In this document: positions 1-11,900 of the stretch, piece by piece
How positions within the stretch are numbered: the stretch's first letter is position 1
How the letters are laid out: each line of letters starts with the position of its first letter
Source of the DNA: Fratercula arctica
Lineage: Eukaryota > Chordata > Aves > Charadriiformes > Alcidae
Reading direction: 5' to 3'
Assembly (NCBI GenBank): GCA_947846985.1
Contig: CANTUZ010000003.1
Span: 123,388,626-123,452,625, forward strand
DNA: 64,000 bases
Translations under genes and position numbers: made by a program
Notes under the pieces: model-generated
Seen by the model: the letters and a program-made list of their open reading frames with translations, nothing else
What the model was told of the DNA's origin: nothing
Databases searched by the model: none

Positions 1-305
1 ATTTACATTAACAAATGCTCTTTGTGCATTTTTTCTGAATGAGTGACTTTTCCATATCAAATGGAGTTTTTATCAGTTACTGTGGCTGAGTAGGAGCAAG
101 TTTTCCTCCATGGAAGACATGTGGGGATTTCCAGAAGTGCTGAACGTCAGGGCCTGGAGAAGTGGCTGGTGAAACCCCCATGGGCTTCAGTCAGGGCTTT
201 GACATTTAACTCTGGAAACTGCTGTGTTGGACCTTAATGGTTGACCCTGATGTTGGTTGCCACCACCTCCCACCACTCACCAGAGGCAGAGGGGTCCAGG
301 GGAGG

Positions 306-770
306 ATCATAGAATGGTTTGGGTTGGAAGGGATCTTAAATATCATCTATTCCAACCCCCCTGCCCTGGGCAGGGACACCTCCCACCAGCCCAGGTTGCT
401 CCAAGCCCCGTCCAGCCTGGCCTTGAACCCCTCCAGGGATGGGGCAGCCACAGCTTCTCTGGGCAACCTGGGCCAGGGGCTCACCACCCTCACACCAAAG
501 AATTTCTTCCTCAGATCTCATCTAAATCTCCCCTCATTCAATTAAAAACTGTTGCCCCTCGTCGTGTTGCTACGCTCCCTCATAAAGAATCCCTCCCCAT
601 CTCTCCTGTAGGCCCCCTTCAGGTACTGGAAGGCCATTATTAGGTCTCTCTGGAACCTTCTCTTCTCCAGGCTGAACAACCCCAACTTTCTCAGCCTGTC
701 TTCATAGGAGAGGGGCTCCAGCCCTTGGATCATCTTCGTGGCCTCCTCTGGACTTGTTCCAACAGTTGGA
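306..770 (-). mobile_element. CR1 retrotransposon 3' end, 5'-truncated
   Basis: On the minus strand this carries the last part of CR1 ORF2 ([15 protein letters not shown]), then the 3' UTR with the CCCTGGCC...GGGCTTGGAGCAACCTGG block, ending in the CATTCTATGAT tail at 306. It is degraded and non-coding. Truncation at the 5' end near 770 is typical of incomplete reverse transcription. Confidence 0.93.
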
Positions 771-1882
771 TGCAGTTGGGATGGAGATGCAGCTGGAATG
801 GGATGGGATGTCGCCTGGTTTCTCTTTGCAGCAAGATCTTCCTCCAAGTTTTGGACCATATTTACTTGACAACGTGGAAGGGGAATTTTTTGCATATTCC
901 AAAGCCTAGGGCAAAAAAAGATTTTTTTAAATAGCTCCTTCTGTAAAATGCTTTTTATTTTATAGTGTGAGTTGTAAGTGGGGTATGTGTAGCTCTCCTC
1001 TGGCCATTATCTTCCTGGCATGCGGCAGAGCAGGGACTTGGCATGGAGGGGGGTGGGGGGGGGTTGTTAAGTGAAACGCGCTCTGGGCAAAGTCTTCTCC
1101 TGTTTTGGCACAAGAAGGCGGTGAAAAATCAGATGTATTTTTGTCATGTCGGAGTATGCTGAGTGTTTTTACTCTAATAGTTTTGCTGGATGTGCCGTTT
1201 TAAAGAGGGAGCACGGGCAGTCTTTCCTATTTGTGTTTTGAAGGCAGCGAGGTGCTTCTACAACATCTAAGCTTTTCTCGGCTTTGAGGAACGGTGAACT
1301 TGTCCTGGGATTTCACAAGGCTTTGTTCTCTGCCAAATCTGAAATTTCTTCAGGATTTAGCCCATCCTTCTTCAACTCAATTAAGGCAGCCTTTTAACCT
1401 TAACACCCACTAGCTAATTATTCAGATGCTAAAGGCGTTGGGTTGGCTTGGTTCATGGGAGTGGTGCCTTCTGCCTGTGCGTGTTGGACGAGGCTCTGCT
1501 CCATAGGGAACGTGTTCAGCGATGCTCCGGCAAGAGCATTCACCGCCGCCTCCTCCTCCTCTTCGTAGCGTCCAAGAGAGCCACAGTCTAGCACTTGAAG
1601 GTGGTGCCCAAGTCATGATGGAGAGTTTTCCAAAAAGTACTCAGTAGTATAATCCCAGTGCCAATGAAATCCAGAGAACAGGAATTAAAAATGATCGTGA
1701 GCCCTAAACTGGAGCTCTGTCCCTGGCTTGAAGAGATGGGCAGAACCAAAGGAGGCTTCGTATTGTGAAGGTTACCCAGACCAGTGGGTAAGAGAGTGTT
1801 TTCCACCATCAAATTAAATGAAAATGTCATTTTGAGTGACTGGTGGGAAAATGGGCATTCCTGAAATTACCATATGGTTGGG
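771..1882. other. Unique non-coding sequence
   Basis: No supported gene. It contains a G-run cluster at 1047-1066 with G-quadruplex potential. Otherwise intron-like. Confidence 0.6.
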
Positions 1883-2237
1883 ATTTTTTTTCTTTTTTTT
1901 TTCCTTTCCTTTTTTTTCCCCTTTCCCCGCCCCCTTTTTTCCCCTTATTTTTCATTCTTTCCCTTTTTTCACTTTATTTTTGTTTCCCCCCCTTTTTCCA
2001 CCTTTCCCTCCTCTTTCGCCCTCTTCCCCCCTTTTCCTTTTCCCCCTCTTTTCCCCCTTTTTCCCCCTCTTTTCCCTGTTTCCTCCCTTCCCCTCCCTCT
2101 TCCTCTCCCCCTTTTCCCTTGTTCCACCCCTTTCCTCCCCACTTTCCTCCCCTTTCCCCCCTTTTCCCCACTCCCCTTTCCTATCCCTTTTCCCCCCTTT
2201 TTTTCCTTTCCTTTTCCTTCTTTTTTTTCCCTTTTCC
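1883..2237 (+). repeat. 355-bp polypyrimidine (C/T) tract
   Basis: Almost pure C and T on the + strand in irregular CCCTTTTCCC clusters, with a handful of purine interruptions. Such homopurine-homopyrimidine tracts can form triplex (H-DNA) structures. Long open frames here in several registers are compositional artefacts. Confidence 0.95.
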
Positions 2238-2284
2238 AGGACACCTTGCAGTGACAGACACTGATGTGCTCCACCACAGATTTA

Positions 2285-2465
2285 AAACGCTTCCCCACTC
2301 CCGCGCCGGCGTCTGACTGGCCGAGCTGGACCCATCACCCCGATGGATGCCCGTGTGTTTCCTCCCCTCCCCTTCACTCGCCCTTCGCCTCCCACGTCCC
2401 CGCTGCTGCGCCGCGTCCCTGCGCTCGTGGCCGGGCCGACCAGCACCCCGCATCTTCCAGTGCCG
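2285..2465. promoter_or_regulatory. CpG-enriched patch next to the polypyrimidine tract
   Basis: The patch contains CCCGCGCCGGCGTCTG, CTGCTGCGCCGCGTCCCTGCG and GGCCGGGCCGACC. It adjoins the long C/T tract on its left. It might be a weak promoter-like element. There is no associated exon that I can identify. Confidence 0.25.
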
Positions 2466-2690
2466 GTTATTAGATCAGCAGATGCTCGGGGGGGTATTTG
2501 TCAGGGAATGCCACGTTAGCGGTCCCAAGGTGTAATTACGCTTTGCAGATTTCTCTCGCTTTAGCCGTGTTGACAACATGCGTGGATTAACGAGAGAGGG
2601 AGGGAGGTGAGGGCTCTGTAGAGCTCTTCAGCTACGATCAAGGAATTCAAGTTCATCTAATAATTACATCTTACAGTAGTTCCACAGAAC

Positions 2691-2939
2691 GGTTTGAAAC
2701 TGCAAGAGGGGAGATTGAGATGAGAGATTGGGGAGAAATTCTTTGGTGTGAGGGGGGTGAGCCCCTGGCCCAGGGTGCCCCGAGAAGCTGTGGCTGCCCC
2801 ATCCCTGGAGGGGTTCAAGGCCAGGTTGGACGGGGCTTGGAGCAACCTGGTCTGGTGGGAGGTGTCCCTGCCCAGGGCAGGGGGGTTGGAACTGGATGAT
2901 CTTTAAGGTCCCTTCCCACCCAAACCATTCTATGATTCT
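2691..2939 (+). mobile_element. CR1 3' UTR fragment
   Basis: A short 5'-truncated copy starting in the GAGATTGAGATGAGAG segment. It passes through the CCCCATCCCTGGAGGGGTTC block and ends with CCATTCTATGATTCT at 2939. No ORF2 is left. Confidence 0.93.
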
Positions 2940-3661
2940 TCACCCTTTCCTCCAAATAGGTTTGGTGTAGGGTGTTCCTCTGTCACTGGTATCACTAGTT
3001 CTAATTTTTCCTACTGATTTGTCTAAATTAATCTAAATTTATGGATCTGCTGGTAGTTAATGTAAAAATTGCCATGTGAATGGTGGACTTTATCATCTCC
3101 ATAAATAAGGCTATTGCTCTGGATAGGCTGGCTTTGGAAAAAGAAACAAAACCTGACTTGCATTGTTGGGGTTTTAATATATGATATAAAACTAAAAAAA
3201 CTCCAGCCTAACAGGTAATGGGAACCTCACAAAGCGTATATTTAGAGAAAAAGTAGGATTTTAGAAAAAGGCTTTGTTGTTTGAAACCTCAAGCCCCTCT
3301 GAGAACTGTCTAACGAACTGGTGGGGGGTTTAATTTCTGCATAAAAAAGGACGAGTGCTCAAAATGTATTTTAAAGTATTTTGACAGACACTAAGATAAT
3401 CACTAGGGAAGTTAATAATTATCTTTTATTTCTATAATTTTATTTTAATATGTAGCAGGACCCCTGGTAACTCGGAGGTAGGAATGCCTTTCTGGTTCCT
3501 CTTTAGTATATTCAGATGCTTAACAAAATGCAAAAATACAGTTACTAATTGGGACAAGACCCAGGTTAAGTAAAAATTAGCTGTATCCTCTCCCACTGTC
3601 TTTCTCCCCAACGAAGGGCATAGGAGCGCACTGGAATTGAGCGTCCGTTTTCTTCCAGCTT

Positions 3662-3687
3662 CATCCATCCATCCATCCATCCATCCC
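3662..3687 (+). repeat. (ATCC)n microsatellite
   Basis: Six to seven tandem ATCC units. Confidence 0.95.
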
Positions 3688-4429
3688 TGTTCACGTGTGA
3701 GATCTGAATTTGAAGCTGCCTTATGTCGTGGTGTCAGGTTAGGGGCTGAAATCCACTGGTGACTTTAAAAATTAAAATCATTAGTAATTGGACTCGACAA
3801 TTTATAAGGAAACTTTTCATTTCGTGGCATCAGCCCCTGTGGGCTCATCTCCCACCATCAAACTCCCCTTTACTGGCCTCAGTAATAATTAAGCACACAC
3901 ACCCTCCCCCCCCTCCCCCCCCAGTAATAAAACCAAGACGGGATGTAAAAATTTGCCACCAAAGTCAGCACCAGAAGGTGAATTTTAACCAAAACACTGA
4001 CGCCGTGTGTTGAATTCACGTCCTTCAGATGTGCCACGTGTTTTGGTTGGCCAGCTCCAAACGTGTGGTTGTCAACAGCGGGCAAGACCTCGGTCCTTCC
4101 AAGGCCTTGGCCACCGTTCTGTGGCCAAACATTAATATTAAGCCTGGTGAAACCTAATGAACCCAACGTGCTCTATTCAATACCCCAGTGTATTACGATT
4201 GCAGAGAGGAACATAGCCAGAGGCGTCGTAGATGATTTATATCTTTAAAAGCAACGAGTCCTACAACAACTATGTAAGAACGGAAACCAAAGCCACCATG
4301 CTATAGAAAAAACTCCATTTTCCCCTTTCTTCCCCCAAATCCGCAGCAAACCTCCCAACCTCCCATTTTTTCCCCTTTATTCCCCCAAATCCTAAGCAGA
4401 CCCCAGAACTAAAGTGCTTGTGGTTAGAA

Positions 4430-4460
4430 AAGAATAGAATATTTTCAATTGGATCATCTT
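4430..4460 (-). mobile_element. Possible old CR1 tail remnant
   Basis: AGAATAGAATATTTTCAATTGG followed by ATCATC (quoted only in part) resembles the extreme 3' end of an older CR1-like family that also appears at about 7588. It is very short, so only weakly supported. Confidence 0.25.
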
Positions 4461-5096
4461 GCCACCACCATCCAAACTGGGCAACAGCCGCTCCATGCAG
4501 AGGATGTTCAGTGAACCTGGGTCAAGTTACGCGAGACCTCCTCTGCGCTCCCAAAAAGAAAATAATTCTATGTCAGACGGCTTTAAAAAGGTAATGGAAA
4601 CTGTAGTGGAAAAGATGAGACGTGGTGGGGTGGAGAAAAAAGTAAAATAGAAAGTAAAATAAAGGAAATGGGTTGAAATGAAGGTTCTAACTTAAGAAAG
4701 CAGCAAAAGGAAATGGGTCATTGAAAAAAAAAAAAAAATTGAGGGGACTGGAGGGATAGAGGACGGGTGAGAAAATGTGGATAAAAGGTGTGTGGGGTAC
4801 ACCAAAAATAGAGACTTGTAAACGTGAGTGGACGGGGGTGGGACCCTGCTGTGACGGGGAGCGCGGCTGTCCCCAGCTCCTCTATAAAGGCTCAGCTGGG
4901 GACGCCCAGCGATGCTCCATCTGGTGTTTCTGCCCCAAAATGAGCGGGGTGACCTCGAGGGCTTCGTTTCTCTTTTCCCTCCGTTTTCCCCCCCTTTTTT
5001 TCTAATTATTTTTAAATAAGTGGTGTATGTTTATGGGGCCCCTCTGTGCACACACTATATATATTGTATATAACACTTTATAATTGTGTATAGCAA

Positions 5097-5262
5097 TGAA
5101 TTATATACGTAGGTTTATAGATCTATATATTATTGATACGTGAGTATATATTTATATGAGTTACATACATGAGTTTATAGATTTATATATTATTGATACA
5201 TGAGTTTATGTATTTATATATAATGAGTTACACGCAGAAGGTTATATATTTATATATAATTG
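5097..5262 (+). repeat. AT-rich tandem repeat, ~60-66 bp unit
   Basis: About 2.5 copies of a unit containing GTTTATAGATYTATATATTA, TTGATACRTGAGT and ATTTATAT followed by GAGTTACA. It is flanked by further TATATA-rich sequence (5050-5300). Confidence 0.85.
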
Positions 5263-6216
5263 TATACCATGATATACATATATGTACATATGTTTATATA
5301 TAATGCAACTTCATTTACATTGAGGAAAAAAGGTGCCACCTTCCCAGGATCATCACCTGGTGTGGTTTTGAACTTCTTATGAAAAATTAACTTCATTATT
5401 AATTGTAAATCCCTCGCTCCAATGGGTGGGACTGTATTAGGCATTTACTCTATCGTGCTACAGCATCGCTAGTTACCTGGCATTTAGGGATATTGATGAC
5501 GGTGGAAAAATGTTTAATTTGTTACATAATTATCCCCTGTAATTTTAGATTTTGCCTGAATAAACTATTTAATTAGGACACGAGCTTCTAATATTTCAGG
5601 ATGTACTGAACAGCGATATAATTGATTATGCGCCTTGCCGGTGGAGCGGTCCTGAAGTTATTATGTAAGGACGCATAACTGCGTTTAATCAAACATTGGC
5701 TAAAACCAGCTGCCGGGTGCCCAGGGTTTTTTTGGCACAAAGTAAGTAGCAATTTAACAATTACGGAGCGCCGCTGAAAATAGCCCTGTAGCGGGGTGGA
5801 CTTTCTGCCGCGCATGTCAATGCGGGCAAGGCATGTCGTGATGGGGTCTTGGTTACGGAAGAGGGTTGCTTAACGAATCCATGTATCCAAGTGATGCAAC
5901 GCGTTGTGTTCAGTCGGGGTTCTGCAAATTCTCCAGGCTATTTTTAGTGCCACCATGGGCCGGGGAGGGAAGGAGGTTGAGTGGCACTGGGGGAAGGGTG
6001 AGGACCTTTGAGCAGATGAAGGTTCCCCAGCAGCGTAACGGCGGCGTGGAGCGCCCAACCGACCTGCAACAAGTCCTGCAACCCCTCCTTCTTCTTCTCA
6101 GCCGCACCGTGCCAGCGAGCCCAGGGAAGCCCCATGCTCACGCAGGTTGTCCTCTACTCACGTGACACCAATGCGCTCTTCTTATTTTACATTTTGCTGT
6201 TGGTTGGTGTTTTCTT

Positions 6217-6253
6217 CCCCCCCCCCCCCCCCCCCCCCCTTTTTTTTTTTTTT
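6217..6253 (+). repeat. Poly-C / poly-T junction
   Basis: A run of about 23 C passes directly into about 14 T. The exact lengths are prone to sequencing error. Confidence 0.9.
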
Positions 6254-7587
6254 CTGCTCATCGAGTGCATTTCTGACAACTTCCTCATGCCGGAGAAAAT
6301 TCAGAATTGCAGATAGGAGAAACTTTGCTGTCACACAGACACTCCCCACCTCCTCTTCCTCCAGGTTGTGATGACCTTAGGGAACATTCCTCACCTTGGA
6401 GGTGAGCGGAGGTAAAACTGAACCTCTCCTAAGAGTTGGCCGATGCTCATTTGTGCTGTCCCTGGATTAATTGCTGCAGAAATAAATGAGCTGTAGGGTG
6501 TTCTATATTAGCTTCCTCCACCCCCCTCTGTTCGTAGGTGGAGAGAAATGTCTCCTACAATGTCCTCCTACGACAGCAGCAAGAAAGGCAACTGGCCTGG
6601 GGTTAGCCACGGGGCTTGCAGCTTGGCCGACACCAACACTTGGATCTTCCTAAGCTGACATTACCTGTATATTTTTACATTTTTAGGGTCTGAAAGTGGT
6701 CTTTGTCAGCAATTCAGCGGTGCTGGAAAGCTGCTGGTCAGATGTCCCGCCCCAGGGGGAAGCCTGATGGGCAGAGGGCTGGCGGTGCCAGTAGCTGCAA
6801 AATCGTGGGCTGCCGTGCCGGTTGGTGCACTACAACTGCAAAACTATATGTTCTCGTAACTTATTTAGCAGTATCTTCTTTAAAATCGTGGCAGGATGTG
6901 CTGCACGGAGAGAGCCTCACTTCTGTGCTCACGGTCGCGACAGATTCACTAACCAAGAACAGGCTCCGGTGTGTTTTTCAGTGTCAGACTCGTGGCTGAG
7001 GCGCAGCTCGCTCAAGCAGAACAGCTCCAAAGCTACAATGGTAATTCGGAAAATATCCAAAGGCCACAAAATTTGCATATAAGCTTACAGACTCTTACAC
7101 GAGGATGTAAGTATACACAGGTATGTTTGCTTGAACTTCTACCTTCCTTCTTAGAAGGAATGTTGCTGCGTGTTTAATTCCCTGGTAATGAATGCCGTTC
7201 CTGAAGAATTAAGCCTCTCATCCTCCCTCACCCATGTGTCCCCTCTGAATCAAGTGTGACCGACTCTTTTCACCGCCTGTCTCTCCTGTGCACCCTCCAG
7301 CAGCAAATGGAGATCTGACCCTATGCAAGACTCTGCCCCAGCTGTTCTTTTTGGGACTTGGTGTGGGCTCAGGACTCTGCCCATGGCAGCCTGCGTGGAG
7401 CAGAGGGTCACACCGTACGTTCTGTAAGGTTAGCAGTCCACGTCTTCGCAGACGTGTGAAATAACCAGCAGTAAAGTACCCAGAACGTGCTGTCGTTCCA
7501 ACTTGGCATTAATCAGGAAGATGGGAGTCGTCACTGGAGGCGACGCGACATCTACAGTTGGGCTAGTGGTTATGATGCCTGTTGTTG

Positions 7588-7652
7588 GTGGGTAGAATAG
7601 AATAGAGTATTTCAGTTGGAAGGGTACTACAATGATCATCTAGTCTAAATAT
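7588..7652 (-). mobile_element. Old CR1-like 3' end fragment
   Basis: TTTCAGTTGGAAGGGTACT, then CAATGATCATCTAGTC, is the 3' end of a CR1-type element distinct from the dominant subfamily here (A/T-rich AGAATAGAATAG tail). It sits just outside the young CR1 that starts at 7681. Confidence 0.55.
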
Positions 7653-7680
7653 GAGTACAGGTGAGCTGTTTAAGATTGCA

Positions 7681-8352
7681 AGAATCATAGAATCAGAGAA
7701 AGGTTTGGGTGGGAAAGGACCTTTGAAGGCCATCTGGTCCAACCCCCTGCCATGGGACATCTTCTACTAGAGCAGGTTGCTCCAAGCCCTGTCCAACCTG
7801 GCCTTGAACCCCTCCAGGGATGGGGCAGCCACAGCTTCTCGGGGCAACCTGGGCCAGGGGCTCACTCCCCTCACACCAAAGAATTTCTTCCCAATCTCTC
7901 CTCTCAGTCTCCCCTCTGTCAGTGTAAAACCCTTCCCCCTCGTCCCACGGCTCCCCTCCCTGCTCCAGAGTCCCTCCCCAGCTTTCCTGGAGCCCCTTGA
8001 GGGCCTGGCAGGGGCTGGAAGGTCTCCGCGGAGCCTTCTCTTCTCCAGGCTGAACCCCCCCAGCTCTCTCAGCCTGTCCTCCCAGCAGAGGGGCTCCAGC
8101 CCTCCCAGCATCTCCGGGGCCTCCTCTGGCCCCGCTCCAACAGCTCCGTGTCTCTCCTGTGCTGAGGCCCCAGAGCTGGAGGCAGCGCTGCAGGGGGGTC
8201 TCCCCCGAGCGGAGCAGAGGGGCAGAATCCCCCCCCTCGCCCTGCTGCCCACGCTGCTGGGGATGCAGCCCAGGCTGCGGGGGGTTTCTGGGCTGCCAGC
8301 GCACGGTGCCGGCTCCAGTGGAGCTTCTCATCCACCAACACCCCCAAGTCCG
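7681..8352 (-). mobile_element. CR1, GC-rich subfamily, about 670 bp
   Basis: On the minus strand it starts at DLGVLVDEKLHWS of ORF2, continues through [15 protein letters not shown] (end of ORF2) and the 3' UTR, and ends in TTCTATGATTCT at 7681. Frames are broken in the RT-terminal part. A stretch of roughly 140 bp (about 8150-8291) looks identical to the CR1 piece at about 48930-49072, which indicates a young subfamily. Confidence 0.95.
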
Positions 8353-8366
8353 TGGGTGGTGGATGA

Positions 8367-8640
8367 GGATCCAGGATGAGGTGGAGATCCTGGTCAGATG
8401 TTAATCCAGGAGAGGCAGGGATCAAGGATGGATGTGGGTCGAGGAAGCGTAGGGGTCCCGGACAGACAGGATCGAGGATGGAGGGTGATTGAGGACAGAG
8501 GTGGATCCAGGACAGATGGGGGCACAGGATGGGTGGGGAGCCAGAAGAGACAGGGATCCAGCACAGCTGGAGTTCGGGGATGGATGGGGACGGGATGATC
8601 CCGTGTGGCCGGGATCCAGGGTGGAGGGGACGGCCAGCCG
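8367..8640 (+). repeat. Degenerate minisatellite with GGATCNAGGRT motif
   Basis: The motif GGATC(C/A/G)AGG or a close variant recurs at 8367, 8419, 8469, 8503, 8554 and 8612, mostly about 50 bp apart, with GGATGGG and GACAGA blocks between. It begins directly at the 5' end of the CR1 at 7681-8352. Confidence 0.7.
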
Positions 8641-8756
8641 TGGGGACAGAGGAGCTGGAGGAGAGGTGGGTGCCTGGGGACAGCACGGGGGAGTCAGGAG
8701 GGGGCTGGTCCTGGGGGGCCCTTCTCAGTGGCAGGGCTGTGCTCCCCAAAGGGGTG

Positions 8757-8891
8757 TCAGGGGTGCTGGGTGTGGGGGTGCAGGACCCCTCCTGAGGGAC
8801 CAGGACGCTTTCTGGGTTTCCCATCCTCAGGGATGCTGAGTCTGGGGGTGCAGGAGCCCCTTTTGGGGTACCAGGAACCCTCCTGGGTTCT
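8757..8891 (+). repeat. 70-bp tandem duplication
   Basis: TCAGGGRTGCTGRGTSTGGG at 8757 recurs at 8827. Both copies continue GGGTGCAGGA and, some 35 bases later, CCAGGA then CTGGGTT. They are diverged. Confidence 0.7.
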
Positions 8892-8927
8892 AGGTCTCAG
8901 GTCTCAAGTCCTCTTCAGGGCTGCTCT

Positions 8928-8984
8928 CCATCCATCCATCCATCCATCCATCCATCCATCCATCCATCCATCCATCCATCCATC
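8928..8984 (+). repeat. (CCAT)n microsatellite
   Basis: About 14 tandem CCAT units, uninterrupted. Confidence 0.97.
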
Positions 8985-11900
8985 TGCCATATGCCGAGGA
9001 GCTGCCGTGGAGATGCCTCAACGGAGTGAGCATGAGCCCCAGGTAGAGCGCTTGCAAGGAACCCTTGATGGTTACGCAGTGCTTGGTTCTTCTGGTGGTT
9101 GCCACCTCGCTGCAGCCCTTAGCCTGCCGAACCTCTGCTGCAGGGAATGTATGATGTGCCCAGTAGGTTGCCAGCAGAAACTCTGGATAAGCGGGGATAA
9201 GACTGTCTGAGAAGCACAGTTGGTTACCTTTTGGGTGGTAGATGGGCTTCGCAGTGGAGTTACAATGTCAGTGACTGACTCTGATTTCTCTTTTTTTTTT
9301 GGGAGAAGAAATTTGGATGTCAAATTTCTACTCCCAATGTAATGGCACTTTGATTACCAAGTTTGGAATCCACCTTACCCACCTTTTCATCCATCTAATT
9401 TACGTCTAGGCTGTCGTGAAGGTGCACAGGTAAGGAAGGAGGAGGCTTCAGTTCTTGGTCTGAGTGACTTTTCTTGCAGACAAAAATAGAATTATTTTGC
9501 TTCTAAACTGAAGCATTGATTTGGAAGGGCTCTGCTGAAAAAATGAGGTAGAATCAGGGTCTAAGATTTTTTTTTTTCCCCCCATAAAATACGTTGATTG
9601 CAGAGGCTGGATGACAGTTTTGCTGTCGTCACTGTGAATTTGGGGTACCCTTTTATCACCTTTTGATGCTGCCCGTGCAATTCTCTTGCTCCTGGGGTTG
9701 AGACCCTGGAAGAGACCCTAGAGATGTTGGGATCCAGTTTAACCTCTGTAAACTCACACCTAACTCCTGCTTAGGCTGTCCGTAGCCCTGGGTTTTGCTG
9801 GGGCATCTGACGGAGTAAAATTAATTAGTAAAATTGATTACAGACAGACCTACAGAAGGACTCCGCGGAAATCCCTGAAAAAGTTTTGCTTGCAGATTTC
9901 TGCTGGAGCAGAAGATGCGTTCTAAATAATGGCATAATTCTTCTAATTATAGGGTAAAAAGTCAAAGGTTGAGAGGTAAAACCTCCATTTCTTGGTATTA
10001 TTCATTAGCTTTTAAGTCTTCCTTCCTCTCTCAGCTTGGTCTCTTCCTCTCGGTGTTGCAGTCAGATAGCATCTGTCGATAACCAGCCGTGGGTTTTGCT
10101 GCGCCTCCGCTCTGCCCTGCTGAATCCACCGACTCGCGAATGCCTTCGCGCTCGGTAAGCGCAGTCCAGGGGCGCTTTATCATCCCCCGGCACCCTGACA
10201 CCCGACAGACAAATTTAACAGCCTGCTAATTGCATGCTAAAAAGACCGCGCGCTGCTTCTCATCCAGGTCTGGCTCAGCAAAAGGAACGCTGTATGGGGA
10301 TTTAACAGCCCCAAATTTGGAGAGCACGGGTTTTTTCTCATGCAAAGCTTGCTGCTCTCTCTGCTGCTTCATCCCTGCGCTGGGGGAGAAGTCGGGGAGG
10401 GAAGGAGTTGAGACGGGAACGTCTCCCCTCGCCTCCTGCGCCCCCAGCACTCTTGGCACAGCTCTAATACGGTCTTTGGGCAATGTTGAGATTTGACAAA
10501 TTAGATGGGAACGGAGTTGTTTTTTTTTTTTTTTCTTAAAGGGATACTGTTTGGGCAAAAATAGCTTGTTTGAAGTAGTGGGTTTTGCTTGTAACCATTT
10601 TCCATGTGCGGTATCGGCTGTGCTGGCCAGTGACTATGAGCCCATGCGCTGTTTGTGGAATACAGGGTCGTGGTAAAACACTATTTATTTTTCCTTCTTT
10701 CTTTAAATGAGAAAAGCGACCCAACTTTTGATCCGACTGTTTGCATGACTCTGCTTGGCTTTTGGCTCATCTGCAGAGACCTGCAGCAAGGTGATGCCGG
10801 AGAAGCACCTTGGTGGCTGCCGAGCCCGAGCAGCATCCCGTGCCTCATGCCTGCTGCCGAGTTGTCCAAGGTGCACGGTGACATCATGACATGTCATCAC
10901 GACATCATTATCCAGCTCTGCAAGCCCCCCAGCAGCGATGTGCGCACAGATGGGGACACTTTGGCTCACTGGTGGCTTCTGGTGGCTGATGCATCTTGCC
11001 AGGGCAACGCACCGGCGCTGGGGAGCTGAGCCCACGGGTCTGCTCCACGCCTCGAAGCTTTCTCCTCATTTCCTCGAAATACGGGGAAAGAAATGACGTC
11101 TTCTCACCAGCACCGTGCTGGCACAAGCCGCCGTGTTGAAATAATGACGCGGGGGTGGTGGAAATAATCTCCCGAGTTTGTAAATCTTGTTCAGGGAGTG
11201 GCGGCGTTTGTAGAAAAATAACTCTTCTGCTGGCATGGCTTGATCACAACCCGGACTGGTCCAGCCATGCTGAGAGGAGCCCCTTAACAGCTATAATCGC
11301 TTTTGATATGAATTTTTGTAGGTACGGGCTTGAATCTGGAATGAAAATAGGTAGCTGCTTCTCTTGTTCGCAGGAAGCGGGATGGGGGGGTGCTGGGCTT
11401 GGCAGTCAGGCAGAATACCTGCTTTTCGGGATATTAAATGCAAATATATCTCGTGCCAGCTCATGCAGGAATCTTTGAGTCTCCCGGGTCTTGGCGTGCT
11501 TCCTTAAAAGTTAGTCCGGGCTGGAAACCTTATTGGGGCAGTATGTAAGGGCTGAAATCTAGCAACATAGACCTGTTTGCAGGATCCAGTTTTGGCTAAA
11601 AGCGACCTGAGTGTTACTATCTTGTCGTACAAATGTACATACATATATAAAGTGCTGTGATGTGGCTGGAAACAAACCCTGGTGGAGCTAATTTGAAGCA
11701 GTTGTGAGCTTACTCTGGTTCCTGTGGTAGGATTTCTCCCTGTCCTGGGCATGGGAGGAATTGTGTTGGTCTGGAAGGCAAAGCTGTGCTGTTTGTGAGT
11801 GCCATGGAAATTCCTATGCGCTTATAACGTTTGGTTAAGACGTAAAGTTTTTATAGCACAGCGACTCCTTGGGAGCTGTTAAAAATATTTTGGAAAAAGA

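Larger units (their letters stand above)
2940..7587. other. Unique non-coding sequence with simple repeats
   Basis: No recognisable exon. Apart from the microsatellite, AT-rich tandem repeat and C/T run listed separately, 5500-5800 is a GC/AT-mixed unique stretch with TTTAATTAGG and ATTGATTATG motifs that could be conserved. Confidence 0.6.

Noticed and set aside
1836..2316. Several 100-157-codon frames rich in Phe/Pro/Ser or Lys/Gly
   Set aside because: They are translations of the polypyrimidine tract, with no splice or codon signature of a gene.
7693..8824. Frames of 161-251 codons on the minus strand
   Set aside because: They are CR1 ORF2/3' UTR read through into the neighbouring minisatellite; not a host gene.
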